From: Budorcas taxicolor
Taxonomy: Eukaryota; Chordata; Mammalia; Artiodactyla; Bovidae
Length of the DNA: 64,000 nt
Assembly (NCBI RefSeq): GCF_023091745.1
Contig: NC_068912.1
Span: 56,758,567 to 56,822,566 of the forward strand
Direction of reading: 5' to 3'
The stretch's first letter is position 1, and each line of letters opens with the position of its first letter. Below the pieces are notes generated by a model that saw only the letters and a list, made by a program, of their open reading frames with translations, ran no database searches and was not told where the DNA came from. Of the stretch, positions 11,001-26,000 are shown piece after piece. The position numbers were made by a program, and so were the translations under genes.

Positions 11001-14000
11001 ATCAACTATTAGGATCAGGTATGTATATCTATATAGACATCTTTATCTAAAGAACTTGTTTCATGTACTTTGAAAAAAAAATATTATGTTCACTCTTCCA
11101 AACTACAGAAAAACTTCCTGGAGGGATCATGCAGTATGGATTTGTGTCCTCCATAGCATACAATATATTGTTACACTAGTTGTTTGCACAATCAATATTT
11201 GTAAATGGCTGGGGAAGACTGCACTTCGGAGATTTTGCGTGAGGTTTAAAGGCACAATTCTGGTTGAGATGAAGACGGGTGGTAACATTTTTTCATAAAG
11301 CATTCTGACAGTTCCTTAAAGTTCTCCAAAATTATCTTAGGATTTCCCTTCCCCCATACACACACACACACACACACCCCATCACTGTATTTTTTTAAAT
11401 GAAAACATCTCAGTTTTATACTTAAGACTCAATCAACCCCATTTCCATGGCTATCATATTATTTCTGAAATTTACCAGATGGTCTATTTAAATTTGCTGG
11501 TCTAAGTCACTTTCTAAAAAGTGGTTTTATTATCCTTTATGCCAACTTGTAGCTCATAAAAACAAAACCTATGTATCTATCTCTACCATGTTCCAGGTTC
11601 CAATAAACCAAGTGGTGATATATCAGAAGGTTTCTGATTCCATGCCTATTCAATTTTAAATGAATCCCAAATCACAGTATGGTGCCTCTGAAACTCAGAA
11701 GAGGTGCTTGGCTTCATTATACCTCTGTCTGAATAGTCTCATATAAAAAAAGAAATGAATTACTAAGGTGATTGTGGGTGAACTCACAAACTGTACCACC
11801 ATTCTGTGTGTGTAAAATTCAAAGACATTAGAAAGATTTTATTTAAATGTAATAAATTAGGGTATTAAAAGAGGTTGCAGTATTAAAAGTTTCCAGAGAA
11901 TCACTATATAGACAAATTTGGGAATTTAAATACCCACTGTTAGAATCAAAACTGATTAATGAGTAAGTATGTGGGACTGCTATTTTAATCCAAGTTCTCA
12001 AGTTAGCCAACTCCTACTTCCTGTGTTCTAAACTGCTGAAAGTATTTGTTTTTCAGACAAAGCAAATGTGCTGATGAAGAATCAAGTTTACTTTTGGCCA
12101 GTAGCTTAAAATCTGCTAAAAAGTTTCCCTTGTGGCTCAGCCGGTAAAGCGTCTGCCTACAATGCAGGAGACCGGGGTTCAATCCCTGGATCAGGAAGAT
12201 CTCCTGGAGAAGGAAATAGCAACCCACTCCAGTATTCTTGCCTGGAAAATCCCATGGATGGAGGAGCCTGGTAGGCTACAGTCCATGGGGTTGCAGAGAG
12301 TTGGACACGACTGAGCGACTTCACTTCACTTCATTTTAAAATCTGCTAGCCAACTCTGGGAGACAGATTTACCACCAAAATCCACTCTTCCCTTCTTTCA
12401 GTCACAATGTTTAACTTCTCCTAAAGCCATTTGACTAAGTTTTGCCAGTCAGCTGGGGGCAGAAATAATGTGAGCAAGTTCTGGGTCACTTAGTTAAAAG
12501 GAAACTGGTGGGCCCCTACTTTCCTCCTTCCCACGAGCTAGAAGGCAGATGCTGTGGTGACCCCCAATTTAACCAAGCACATAAGGGCAAGCCCCTGAAG
12601 GGCAGCAGAGTAACAATATGGCAGGAACCTCACTCCTTGAATGACAGTGCAGAGCTAAGCTGCTCTAAGATCCTGGGCCCCTCACCTTTAGGCTTTATGT
12701 ATGACAGAAAAAAATCTATCTAAACATCTGAATTTCTTTGTTTTAAAAGCTTAGCATTTACCCTAATTCACCTACCACACATTTCATTAGACAATATAAA
12801 AGTGGAAAAATAGTTTGGGTTTTGCCTCCTTTATAGTTCCTTCTTATCATTTGGCAGAGGTGTTTCACTCCTACCAACTTAAAAGAAACAACACAAAGAA
12901 GGCCAATAACAAGGAAGATATATTTAAAAAGTAACTATAAACAATCAGAAATTGGTGAACATACATGAGTGTGCCAGATCTTAGTGTACAACAGAAGTCC
13001 TATTTCTTTTATCATTCATTTATTTTTTAAGCCACAGCGTGTGTGGGATCCCAGTTCCCTAACCAGGTGTTGAATCCACATTCCCTGCATTGGAAGCAGA
13101 GCCTTAACCACTGGATTGCAAGGGAAGTCCCTCTGCTATTTCTTTATAAATATGTGATGAAAAAAGTAAACCAAGTGAGAGAAATCAAGGTAACACAACT
13201 CAAAACCATCTTTACTATGTAAAACGAGAGTAAATCCACCGAGGTCTTAATCAAGATGAACTGCGTCACTGACTCCAACAGTGACGCTAGCCCTTGGGCT
13301 TCTCTACTCAGATCACATCACAGATGTTGACAGTCACTCAAATGCTGGCCACCAGAATCTTCCCATTGGTTTGCTAACATTTATCAGCCTTCTCCTAAAC
13401 ATTTGGGCCACATTTCAGAAATGAAATTTTCTATATATAAATGTTTTACTCTGATAAAACTTCAAGGTCTTAAAATACAAAATAAAAACAAACAAATGAA
13501 ATAAAAACACTCTAGTCCAGATCTCTTCCTCTCCCACAAAACTCAGTTCAGCATACTAGAGAAACAAAGTTATAATCACCTTCTTCACTTAAACAACTAG
13601 ATTATTTAGATTATTAGTTTAAATATGTAATTCCTATAATTGAAGGTCAATAATTACACAAAATTTGATGCTTGGTAGTGATGGCATTTACATTCAAACC
13701 CTTTTCTACAAATATCTTGCTTCACATTTTCTACAGAAAATTGGAAGTTGAGAGTGAGCTCCCTCTTGATTTCTGCTTAGATAAAGGCCTATCTGTAGGC
13801 CCTACTGCTCTAATATTTAAAAGGTATGGAGAAAAAACAGCAACTACCCCATAAAATTATTGTATGGACCATCTGAAATGATACATGGTATGTGGCTTAA
13901 AAAAGAACTTGATATACAATAAGCACTCAATAGATGTGAGCTATTATTGTTGGCTATATTAAGTAGTAGTATTACCTAATTCCCCAAATGAAATAGGATA

Positions 14001-17000
14001 GCAACCACAAAACCATGGTATCCAGAGCTGACATGACAAATGGTGGATGTAAGAACCTGTGACTGTGACTGTGAATCTTTTCCTTACCAACATTAACATT
14101 CCTTTAGTTGAAGGAGGGAGATGGATACTGACAATTACTGAGTAAGAGCTAGTATAAATGATGGGGCTAAAATTAAAAAAAAAAAACGAAGCAGTTGGCA
14201 TTGAAGTGAATTTAGAAATAACTACTGATAAATTTTGAAGTACTAGGTCATAAAAGAGTTATATTACTAGAGTTTACAAAATTGTGCAGACTTTCCCTAG
14301 TAACATAAGTATGTATTTTTTCTAGAAAGATTAAATAACAGTAAGAGATTTTTTTTTTTTCCAGTGTCCATTGGAAAAATAGGGTACTGTTTGGATAAGT
14401 ACCTTCTGCCTAAAGCTTTGAGACCAAGGAAAGAAATAGCAAATTCTAAAAAAAGAAAAGGTAAATATAAAACAAAAAAATTCCACTGCCTTCTTATGCA
14501 ACAGAGGGCACTGCTAACTTAGGAAAACATTAATTGTTGGATGTTAATTACTATAATACATCAAGTATCCAGCATCACTGCTATGCAACACTAGGTTTAA
14601 AAGGTGCAGAATTCCCTCACTGAGCCACTTGCTAAGTGTTTACAGACGACCTAAGAGCCATAGTAGATGTGGTGTCAACAAAGGTGAATGAAGTATAGTT
14701 TCTGCTTCTGGAAGTTCACAGCATTCTGGAGAAGACATATATGTAAACAAATAATTCAAGTATCACAAAATAAATATTTAAAAAATAGTGACATGAATGG
14801 AGTGCTCTGCTGCTGCTGCTAAGTCGCTTCAGTCATGTCTGACTCTGTGTGACCCCATAGATGGCAGCCCACCAGGCTCCCCCGTCCCTGGGATCCTCCA
14901 GGCAAGAACACTGCAGTGGGCTGCCATTTCCTTCTCCAATGCATGAAAGTGAAAAGTGAAAGTGAAGTCGCTCAGTCGTGTCCGACTCTTAGCGACCCCA
15001 TGGACTGCAGCCTACCAGGCTCCTCTGTCCATGGGATTTTCCAGGCAAGAGTACTGGAGTGGGGTGCCATTGCCTTCTCCGATGGAGTGCTCTGGGAGCT
15101 TTAAACAGGACATGGCTATCTGTTAGAAAAGACTTTATGAAAGAGGTTACACTTGAGCTGGATCTTAAAGGTGGACAAAGAGTTTTCCAGAGTGAAGGAG
15201 ACACATTCTAAACACAGGGAACAAAACGTGTACAAAAAGTATAAAAGGATTAATACATTTGGAGGAATGTGACATTTCACGCTGAGGCACTGGGCGCTTC
15301 AGGGGAGAAAATGAGGCAGGAGAGGGTGGTTGCAGGCTCTGTCAGACTGCATCTCCCATGTGTTGGGCAACCCTGTGAGCAGGGTGGTCCTAACAAATGT
15401 GTTCCACCAAAAAAGTGACAGAGTTTGGTTTCTTAGGAAAGCAAGTCTGGGGCTGCTCTGGAGGACTCACTTCAATAGAAGACAACTCAAATCTGAACCT
15501 GCTAAGTAAGAACTCTGTTGAGCTACAGTTTTCATCTTGCCTGGAAAAAATAGCTGTTTTCACAAAACAGGGTCCCCAGACAGATGAACACAAATCAGTG
15601 TCAACTTCTAACATCAAGATTTAGAGAATCAAAGTATATATCAAATATGTCATATTCATGAACAGCTATAGTAAGCTCACAGAAAACTGTTAATAGGACT
15701 ATAATAAAACAAATATTCAGCTCTGAAACAAAAGTAAAATACTTTCTAAAAGGACAAAATATACACTCCAAAATAGTTTTATTTTTGCTTCTTTATACTT
15801 TTTTTGGTTCTTTTGAAATGTTCCACAATAAGCAAGTAATATATTTACAATTACTAATAAATTTCAAAAGCATTCACTGTTCTTTGCATGCAATTCATAA
15901 CCAATTATCTTCATAAAAATTCTGAGGCTAAAATACTACCTTTTTGTCTCCTTGTTTTCGTCTTCTTAATCCTGGTCTATAATCATCTCCAAATCTCAGA
16001 AAGTAATAGTAAGAAACTAGCCTCTCAATAGGATCCCTTATGACATTAATGTAAATAGGCTTTTTCTTCACTCCAAATCTGAAACAGAATAAAATTTAAA
16101 TGGTGAAATCAACACTTTCATTCTGTCTGGGATGTCCTGAAATTATAAGTTTGAGGTATTAATTCCGTATGGAAAAAATATGAATTAATTTAAATAGAGT
16201 CTGTGGAGATTCAGAAATATTTCATGACTATTCATCTTACAATAAAGTAGTAAGAATTTTAAAATCACAAATGAAGATACAGGAGAGGGGAGACAATTGA
16301 ATGACAGATAGTCTTAAATTTTATTAGCAAGAATTACATAAAACATTTCAATTTTATAGAGCAGTGAGTTCTCATTGCTGGCCCACCAAACTAGGTAACT
16401 GTTATTTATGGACACAGCAGAAATCCATACAAGTGACCATTTGAGCTTATCCTCTGTGGTGCTAATTTTAAAAACTAGATAGAAGTGAAAGACATTAAGT
16501 CCTCAGCATTATTCATTCCTTAGGGAATGAAGAGAGTTGATGGAACACAGAGGATGTTTACTTTAGCATTCCTTGTAGACCCTAGAATTGTCTCGCTGGT
16601 TCCTGTTCTCATATCCTCACTTATCTCAACCTTGAACTTCAGTGTTACCCCAACTCTCCACTTTCCTTTATTCTTCATTTTTTAACACAATCACCAAGTT
16701 CTTCTGACTTTTCTTTTGTAGGTTTTCCACAGATTTGATCTGTCTTCATCACTTTCTTTCCTGTCACAACTGTCCTCTTCGCAGGCCTCTTGCTTAGAGT
16801 ACTGCGATAATTGGTGCCTTTGTAACTAATAATAATAGTTTTCTTGCATCCAATCTCTCTCCCTTTCAATTTACCTTCATGCCAATTTTCAACTGATATT
16901 TCCTAAAACACCACTGATTAGATCATTCTCCTTAGGAACCTGAGATACCACTGTTTATGTTGACATCAAACCCAAACTCCTTTGCTTGGCTGTTAACATC

Positions 17001-20000
17001 TGCTTGCCTTATGTCTTGGGACCCACCTTATTGATCCAACTTTATTTTCAACTCTCCACAAATAAGAAATCATCTATCAGTTATAATTAGGTCCACCTCT
17101 TCTCAGTTCAATTCAGTTCAGTCGCTCAGTCGTGTCCGACTCTTTGCGACCCCATGAATCGCAGCACACTAGGCCTCCCTGTCCATCACCAACTCCTGGA
17201 GTTCACTCAGACTCACGTCCATTGAGTCAGTGATGCCATCCAGCCATCTCATCCTCTGTCGTCCCCTTCTCCTCCTGCCCCCAATCCCTCCCACCAATAT
17301 ATCATACTTCTAGTTCTCAATACACGCCTTTGCTCATTGTCTTCCTTAACTAGAATGCTATTTGCATTTCCCTATTCTTTTTATTAATTCATTCAAAAAG
17401 TACTTTTTTGTGTATCTAATACTTGCCAGGAACTATTTTAATATTAAGAAAACAATAATGGGGAAAAAAAAAGACAAAATTCCTCGTCTTGCCAAAGTTA
17501 ACATTCTACTTGGGAGAGACAGAATGTAAACTAATAAATAAGTAAATATCTTAATGGTAAAAATACTAAGGAGACAAATGATGCAGTGAAAGAGAACAGG
17601 GAGAAGGGGGGACAGTACAATTCAAACTAGGGTTTTCCAGGGAGGCAGCACTATTATTACCTTTTTTTTGTATTTGGCTTCCCTCATAGCTAAGTCAGTA
17701 AGAATCTGCCTGCAATGCAGGAGATCCAGGTTCAATCCTGGTTCAATCCCTGGGGCAGGAAGATCCTTTGGGGAAGGAAATGGCAACCCACTCCAGTATT
17801 CTTGCCTGGAGAATCCTATGGACAGAGAAGCATGGCAGGCTGCAGTCCATGGGGTTGCAAGAATCGGACAAGACTAAACCACCACAGCACTATGATTATG
17901 TGATGAGAAGACAGCCCCGTCGATATCTGGGAGAAAGTGCTTCAGGAAGATAAGACTTCCAAGCAGGGAGGCCCTAAAGCAGCTAAGTGCTGGGCATTTT
18001 TGAGAATCAACAAGGAGGTCAAAATGGCTGAGGCAGCATCAGGAAGGGGGTCATGACAGAGCATAAGAGTGGAGAGAAATGGGGGTGATGGTGGGGGAAG
18101 TGTAGACCACGTGGGCCTTGTAGGGCACTATAAGCATCAGGAGAGAGCCTGAGTCAGCAGAGAAGTGTCATGATATGGAATCTAAGGTACAGCATGGTAA
18201 TTGTAATCAACAATGTGTGTGCATGCCCAGTCCCTCACTCATGGCCAGCTCTTTGGGACTCCATGGACTTGTAAATTAAATTTCCCTTCTTACTAAAATC
18301 TTTTTTTAAAGGCACCGAAAAAGCACATACCTAACCTAACCAGTTTCACATTTCCCGCTTACTTTTGCCTGTTACAATGTCTTATACACACACACAAACA
18401 TTCTATAAATATTTTATACTAATTCTTAGCAAATAAGTAGTGAAAAGAGACCAGAGAAGAGAAAAAAGTAAGATGCCGAGATAGAACTTGCTTCTCTCAG
18501 CCTCTGAATTATTGAAAAGTAACTGAACAGGACATTGCTAATTTACAAACAGGTTGGATTCTATAAGAAATGCTTTGTGTGTAAAAAGGGGTCAACACTG
18601 TTGAATTCCAGTCCTTTTTCTCAAACAGCCATTTGTCTAAGTCATTAAAATCCTTTGTACATATGGAAATACCAAAAACTACAGAGAACTTTAGAGCCTC
18701 TTGATGAAAGTGAAAGAGCAGAGTGAAAAAGTTGGCTTAAAAATCAACATTCAAAAAACTAAGATCATGGTATCTGGTCCCATCACTTCATGCAAATAGA
18801 TGGGTAAACAATGGAAACAGTGATAGACTTTATTTTCTTGGGCTCCAAAATCACTGCAGATGGTAACTGCAGCCATGAAAATTAAAAGACGCTTGCTCCT
18901 TAGAATAAAAGCTATGACCAACCTAGACAGCATATTAAAAAGCAGACATTACATTGCCAACAAAGGTCCATCTAGTCAAAGTTACAGTTTTTCTGGAAGA
19001 ATTGATGCTTTTTGAACTGTGGCATTGGAGAAGACTCTTGAGAGTCCCTTGGACTGCAAGGAGATCAAACCAGTCAATCCTAAAGGAAATCAGTCTCAAA
19101 TATTCATTGGAAGGACTGATGCTGAAACTGAAACTCCAATACTTTGGCCACTGGATGTGAAGAACTGACTCATTTGAAAAGACCCTGATGCTGGGAAAGA
19201 TTGAAGGCGGGAGGAAAAGGGGATGACAGAGGATGAGATAGTTGGATGGCATCACTGACTTGACGGACCTGAGTTTCAGCAAGCTCTGGGAGTTGGTGAT
19301 GGACAGGGAAGCCTGGTATGCTGCAGCCCATGAGGTTGCAAAGGGCTGGGCATAACTGAGTGACTGAACTGGACTGAACAGAGAACTTTTTGGTAAAACA
19401 TTATTCTATTAATTTGTGAATTGGTTGATCAGAGCTTGGGGTATATTTTTTCAATGAACAACTCATAAACCTATAAAATCAACAATACAGTAAAATTTTT
19501 CTCACAATTTTTAGAAAAGGAAACAGTATTATTGCAAATATTATGGCATTGTCAAATTAGGTATCAGAGCAGAAGCTCCATAAGGGAAGAAGACTTTCTC
19601 TCTGCTTCATAGCTTTATCATTCATGTTTAGCATGATGTCAGACAGGTGTTGGATATTAGAATTAGGCGAATGAACTGTTGTGAATTGGCTACTTATAAA
19701 GGCCTTTCTGCGGAACAGTGTACTCACCAGTGAGAAGAGGGTTGGGAGGCATTAGGGATACATACCTGCTACCTTAATTGAGAGCGCCAAGAGTCTTATA
19801 ACAGGAAAGGGCAGGACAGTGGGGCAATGACTCCATTCTTAGATTGTGAGATTCCCTGGACACCTCCTTTATCATCTCTATTATTAGCCACTCATCCACC
19901 TGAGCTAGCTATCCCCTTGGGAATTACCTCCTCCCAGAATATCTTCTACCAATGCCTCCTCTTTTCTCCTAGTCCCTGAAATGTGGAACAGATGGTGATT

Positions 20001-23000
20001 CTTACCAAGTAGAAGTGAAAGAGGGATATGGCATTTGACAAAATTCTTCTTGCTGTCTGGGAAATGACTTCTGGGGCATTGCTTTAGGTGGCATTTATCT
20101 GTGTGAAACATAATTCTTAATGAGATAATCTATGTGAACTTATTCTGAAAATGGATAAGAGTTATTTTAATAAGTGAGAGTATGGGCATGTAGACATGGA
20201 AGCAAAGAATTATAACTGAAAACAGGCATGATAAAACAGCACTGGGCCATTCAGCTCAACCAGTTAGGAAACAAGTTTGTACGTTTACGTCTCTGGCCAA
20301 CCAGGCAGTTTTATACCAGTGGAAAAACCCATTCTGTAGTTGTAGACTCAGCTTTAACCCTGGCCAGTCATCTGAGCAATTCCTCAGGAGAGCTCAGACG
20401 GAACAGTGGAAAACTCATCTTCACTCCAGGAAACTTAACTATTATTGACCCATGAGAACGTAATCTTTCTAGGAAGAGAAGAACATATTTCGTAAGAATC
20501 TGTCATGTTAAATGATGATCAAAAGGGAAAAAATCTAATCTGAGCAGCAAGTTGGTAAGAAACCTTATTCTGACTGTATTAGCATACAGTTCAGTTTCAG
20601 TTCAGTCGCTCAGTCGTGTCTGACTCTTGGCGACCCCATGAATCACAGCACGCCAGGCCTCCCTGTTCATCACCATCTCCCAGAGTTCACTCGGACTCAC
20701 GTCCATCGAGTCAGTGATGCCATCCAGCCATCTCATCCTCTGTCGTCCCCCGCTCCTCCTGACCCCAATCTCTCCCAGCATCACAGTCTTTTCCAATGAG
20801 TCAACTCTTCGCATGAGGTGGTCAAAGTACTGGAGTTTCAGCTTTAGCATCATTCCTTCCAAAGAAAGCCCAGGGTGGATCTCCTTGACAATGGACTGGT
20901 TGGATCTCCTTGCACTCCAAAGGACTCTCAAGAGTCTTCTCCAACACCACAGTTCAAAAGTATCAATTCTTTTGGCGCTCAGCCTTCTTCACAGTCCAAC
21001 TCTCACATCCGTACATGACCACAGAAAAAACCATAGCCTTGACTAGACGGACCTTAGTCGGCAAAGTAATGTCTCTGCTTTTGAATATGCTGTCTAGGTT
21101 GGTCATAACTTTCCTTCCAAGGAGTAAGCGTCTTTTAGTCTCATGGCTGCAGTCACTATCTGCAGTAATTTTGGAGCCCCCCGAAATAAAGTCTGACACT
21201 GTTTCCACTTTTTCCCCATCTATTTCCCATGAAGTGATGGGACCAGATGCCATGATCTTCGTTTTCTGAATGTTGAGCTTTAAGCAAACTTTTTTGCTCT
21301 CCTCTTTCACTTTCATCAAGAGGCTTTTTAGTTCCTCTTCACTTTCTGCCATAAGGGTGGTGTCATCTGCATATCTGAGGTTATTGATATTTCTTCCGGC
21401 AATCTTGATTCCAGCTTGTGTTTCTTCCAGTCCAGCGTTTCTCATGATGTACTCTGCAGAGAAGTTAAATAAGCAGGGTGACAATATACAGCCTTGACGT
21501 ACTCTTTTTCCTATTTGGAACCAGTCTGTTGTTCCATGTCCAGTTCTAACTGTTGCTTCCTGACCTGTATACAGATTTCTCAAGAGGCAGGTTAGGTGGT
21601 CTGGTATCCCCATCTCTTTCATAATTTTCCACAGTTGATTGTGATCCACACAGTCAAAGGCTTTGGCATAGTCAATAAAACAGAAATAGATGTTTTCTGG
21701 AACTCTCTTGCTTTTTCCATGATCCAGTGGATGTTGGCAATTTGATCTCTGGTTCCTCTGACTTTTCTAAAACCAGCTTGAACATCAGGGAGTTCAAGGT
21801 TCATGTATTGCTGAAGCCTGGCTTGGAGAATTTTGAGCATTACTTTACTAGCATGCGAGATGAGTGCAATTGTGCAGTAGTTTGAGCATTCTTTGGCATT
21901 GCCTTTCTTTGGAACTGGAATGAAAACTGACCTTTTCCAGTCCTGTGGCCACTGCCGAGTTTTCCAAATTTGCTGGCATATTGAGTGCAGCACTTTCACA
22001 GCATCATCTTTCAGGATTTGAAACAGCTCAACTGGAATGCCATCACCTCCACTAGCTTTGTTCATAATGATGCTTTCTAAGGCCCACTTGACTTCACATT
22101 CCAAGATGTCTGGTTCTAGATTAGTGATCACATCATCATGATTATCTGGGTCGTGAAGATCTTTTTCGTACAGTTCTTCCGTGTATTCTTGCCACCTTTT
22201 CTTAATATCTTCTGCCTCTGTTAGGTCCAGACCATTTCTGTCCTTTATCGAGCCCATCTTTGCATGAAATGTTCCCTTGGTATCTCGAATTTTCTTGAAG
22301 AGATCTCTAGTCTTTCCCATTCTATTTTTTTCCTCTATTTCTTTGCATTCATCGCTGAGGAAGGCTTTCTTATCTCTCCTTGCTATTCTTGGGAACTCTG
22401 CATTCAGATGCTCCTATCTTTTCTTTTCTCCTTTGCTTTTGACATACCTTCTTTTCACAGCTATTTGTAAGGCCTCCCTAGACAGCCATTTTGCTTTTTT
22501 GCATTTCTTTTCTATGGGGATGGTCTTGATCCCTGTCTCCTGTACAATGTCACGAACCTCATTCCATAGTTCATCAGGCACTCTATCTATCAGATCTAGG
22601 CCCTTAAATCTATTTCTCACTTCCACTGTATAATCATAAGGAATTTGATTTAGGTCATACCTGAATGGTCTAGCAGTTTTCCCTACTTTGTTCAATTTGA
22701 GTCTGAATTTGGTCATAAGAAGTTCATGATCTGAGCCACAGTCAGCTTCCGGTCTTGTTTTTGTTGACTGTATAGAGCTTCTCCATCTTTGGCTGCATAG
22801 AACATAATCAATCTGATTTCGATGTTGACCATCTGGGGATGTCCGTGTGTAGCATACATGGTATAACAATAAGGAAGACAAACCAGGAACATTTCTTTAC
22901 ACCCACACTCTATATAGCCTGGACAGATGAATGAACATCAAGAATAGTTAAAAGAAAAAGTGCACACTCAGAACATTTGAAAGGAACCTTGACAACTAGA

Positions 23001-26000
23001 AGATGATGAAGCTGAAGGAGGGCTCAAGAGTCTTCATGAAGTTATTACACTTTGAGATTTCTGCTTCACACTAGATTTAACATTTCAAGTTAAGTAGCAG
23101 TCTCACACAAGTGACACTGATACACAGTTGATCTGCAGTTAGATGAATTCGCAGATGTGGAAACTGTAAATAACAAGGGAGGACTGTACCTGTTTATTCT
23201 GGACTCTCTTATCCCTAAAGCATTCCTAGAAACCTCCAAAATCTGCCACAGTAAATTCCCATTTCCTTGTTTCAAAAATAGTGAATAACCTGTTGGTATT
23301 TATTGGTCCCACTGACAATGATATGAAGAACAAAAGATTTTTTAAATAACTATTTCTTGAAATGAGCATTCATCTATTAAAATGGGGCAATTTTTTTAAA
23401 ATAGGAGGGGTGATCTAACACTACCAAATGATAGTGAGGATACACAGCAAAATAATAAAGTCACTGGGAAAACTGCTTAGCAGTGTCTTACAATCTAGCA
23501 ATCTCACTTCTAGGTTTTACACAAGAGAAATGAAGACACCGTGTCCACATAAAACCTATAGCAAATGTTCTGGCAACTTTACTCATAATCAGCAAAAGCT
23601 GGAAAAAACCCAAGTATCCAGATACTGGTGGGTGGACAGAAATTGTTCTGCCTCCAGCCTTACTCCCCAGAAAGGAACTAACCACTGACACAAGCACCCA
23701 ACTGGATGAGCATCAAAAGCAGGACACTATGAAGCCATCCACAAAGACTCGGTGACTGGCTAGACCCATGTGGCAAAGAAAAGGGTGATTCAAAATGACT
23801 CTGAAGTTTCTTCTTTGGACGCTTTGATAAATAAAAATGGATAAACTTCTCAAATGACAATATTGGAGGCAAAGACAGAATCTTGGGCAATTCCTGATTA
23901 GGAGCTGGGAATACGGAGGATCAGCACAAACTCAAAAAGGGAGAAGAAAACACCAGTAAGACATCACAGTAACTGAACAAAGTCAGAGTTTTAAGGGACT
24001 GGCTAACATGGCTCTGAGTGAGTCACAAACGAACTGCTTCTTAACATTTTAATACTCACAACCACCCATAAAGTAGTTAATTATCCTCATTTCACAAACG
24101 GGAAACTGAAGATCTAAAGTCATGTGTCTGAGACTGCTGAGCTAGGAAGGAACTAAGGGAGATTTAACTGCAGATCTGACTACAGGGTCACAAAGAGTTT
24201 AACACGACTGAAGTGACTTGGCATGGTACGGCTGACCTGAGAGATTTCTTCTTAACATCTACAGGATCGATGTCACAGAAAGAGCTAGAATATAAGAGCA
24301 GTAAAAAGGCAACTCTCACATATTACTTAGAATGATTAAAATAATTTTTAAAATGTTTCTACAGTGTTGTGACAGCTTTGCTAAAAGATGTAGAAAGTGG
24401 TACAAACTTCAACTGGTTCAGCAGAGAAATACAAGGCAAAAGGGACAATCGCACAGAATCTATATATTATAAACTCTTGGCCTAAAATACTAACATTTTA
24501 TTACCCTCTAGTGAAGCATTTAATTATTTGTTTCTTATCCTGACATACCTGCTTCTTTACTGATTCATCTCAGTTGTTGTAAAAAAGACAACTGGGGTGA
24601 TACAGTGAAACCAAAATGATGGTGACGACAGCCCATACTCATTCCTGGGGATGACCAACAAAGGCGGCACACACCTACATGGGCCTGAGTAAAACTGACT
24701 GCTGTATTTAAAAAAATGTCCAAATATCTTTCTGAGCCCGGATGATGACATATGACCCTAGGTAGCTAGATCATAAAAAAAAAAAATTCTCAGCAGCGTC
24801 TGATCAAAACCAGCATTAGTTTCAGCTGGACATTATTCTTGATAAAGGAAAATAGTCTGAAAAAGGCTTTTGAAAGATGTTCAAATATTTTTCTTTGCAA
24901 AATATGAAGAAAATCTAAGTGGGAGTAGTAGATATTGCTGATAAACGAGTGGTATGAATTTTAAACAGAGAATAATCTGAATATTTTCACTGTTTATAAT
25001 GAACCAAAATGAACTGATAATTATAGGGAAAAAAAGGGGGCTTCAGTGAACTCACTGAGAATAAGAACTCCAACTTGTTCAACTTTATACTGCCTGTATG
25101 TAACCTAGGACATTTTGAAAATGTCTTAATCTATACAATTTTCTTTCCACTGGAAAATTTCTAAATTCATAATTATTTTACATTATTTTAAAATGGTTTG
25201 TCCCCCAATTAAAAACAGTAATTAAACACTAAATAGAAAAATGGAAAGAAGAACTAGGAAATGTGCTTAAAAATATAAGAATAGGATTAAGACAAAAAGG
25301 AATGAGATAAGGTTAAGACAAGACAGGACAGGAACACAACTATAACAATAAGATATTTCTGTTCTTATTCTAAAGTTCTAAACAAAACCAGATAAACATA
25401 ACCAAAATATAGCTTGAGCAGATATGGGTTTAAAAATAAAATGTGCGCTTCTTGTGATCAGTCTAAATTAGAAAGCACTTTTCAATTTTTATTTGTCCAT
25501 CTTACTGCCTAGGTTTCCTGGGTTTGTACTCTTTTTAGTGTTTCTGCTAAGGCAATTGAAAAGCTATGTGATTACATATTTCTTTCATCGAATTTGACTT
25601 TTTTCTTGAAGGCAAGTATTTTAATGGACTCCACAAGGTACTACACCGGTCAAGAATACGTTTTAAAGAATAAAGTATTTTAAAAACTGGTAAGGTGATG
25701 TTTCTTTCCTCTCTTCCTTACTTGTGGTGAGTATGACAGTCAAACTAAAAATCATTTTAAAAGATACTAGTTATATCTAAAATAGTTTGTGACTATATAC
25801 ATCAAAATACATTTTCTCTAGTTGATTTTCTTAAGGTATGTGTTTAAAATCTTGTAAAGGTCTATCAAAATTTTTCACAATACTTTTTGCTTCCAATAAA
25901 ATGAAACATATTATGAAAATATTCAAATCCTTAAATGTTCATATCAGTATTTAATACATGAGATTAATCTTTCCAAGAACTCTGTATTTTTTCAACTGTA

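Larger units (their letters stand above)
8639..15939 (-). other. HS2ST1: HS2ST1 intron 4
   Basis: 7301 bases. It contains Bov-tA (9143, 12119), a CHR SINE (13010), Bov-A2 (14810), a CA repeat (11358) and degraded MIR/L2-like sequence (9520-9640, 10380-10900, 14690-15300). The stretches 9640-10370, 11400-12100, 12350-13000, 13150-14690 and 15310-15900 show nothing recognisable. Confidence 0.9.

Noticed and set aside
12124..12200. tRNA genes at Bov-tA and CHR heads
   Set aside because: The A- and B-box-like motifs are in tRNA-derived SINE heads followed by BovA or CHR bodies; no intact cloverleaf was evident.
15390..15624. Matching open frames on both strands near 15.4-15.6 kb as a gene
   Set aside because: Overlapping 75-codon frames on both strands with no domain; stop-free by chance within intron 4.
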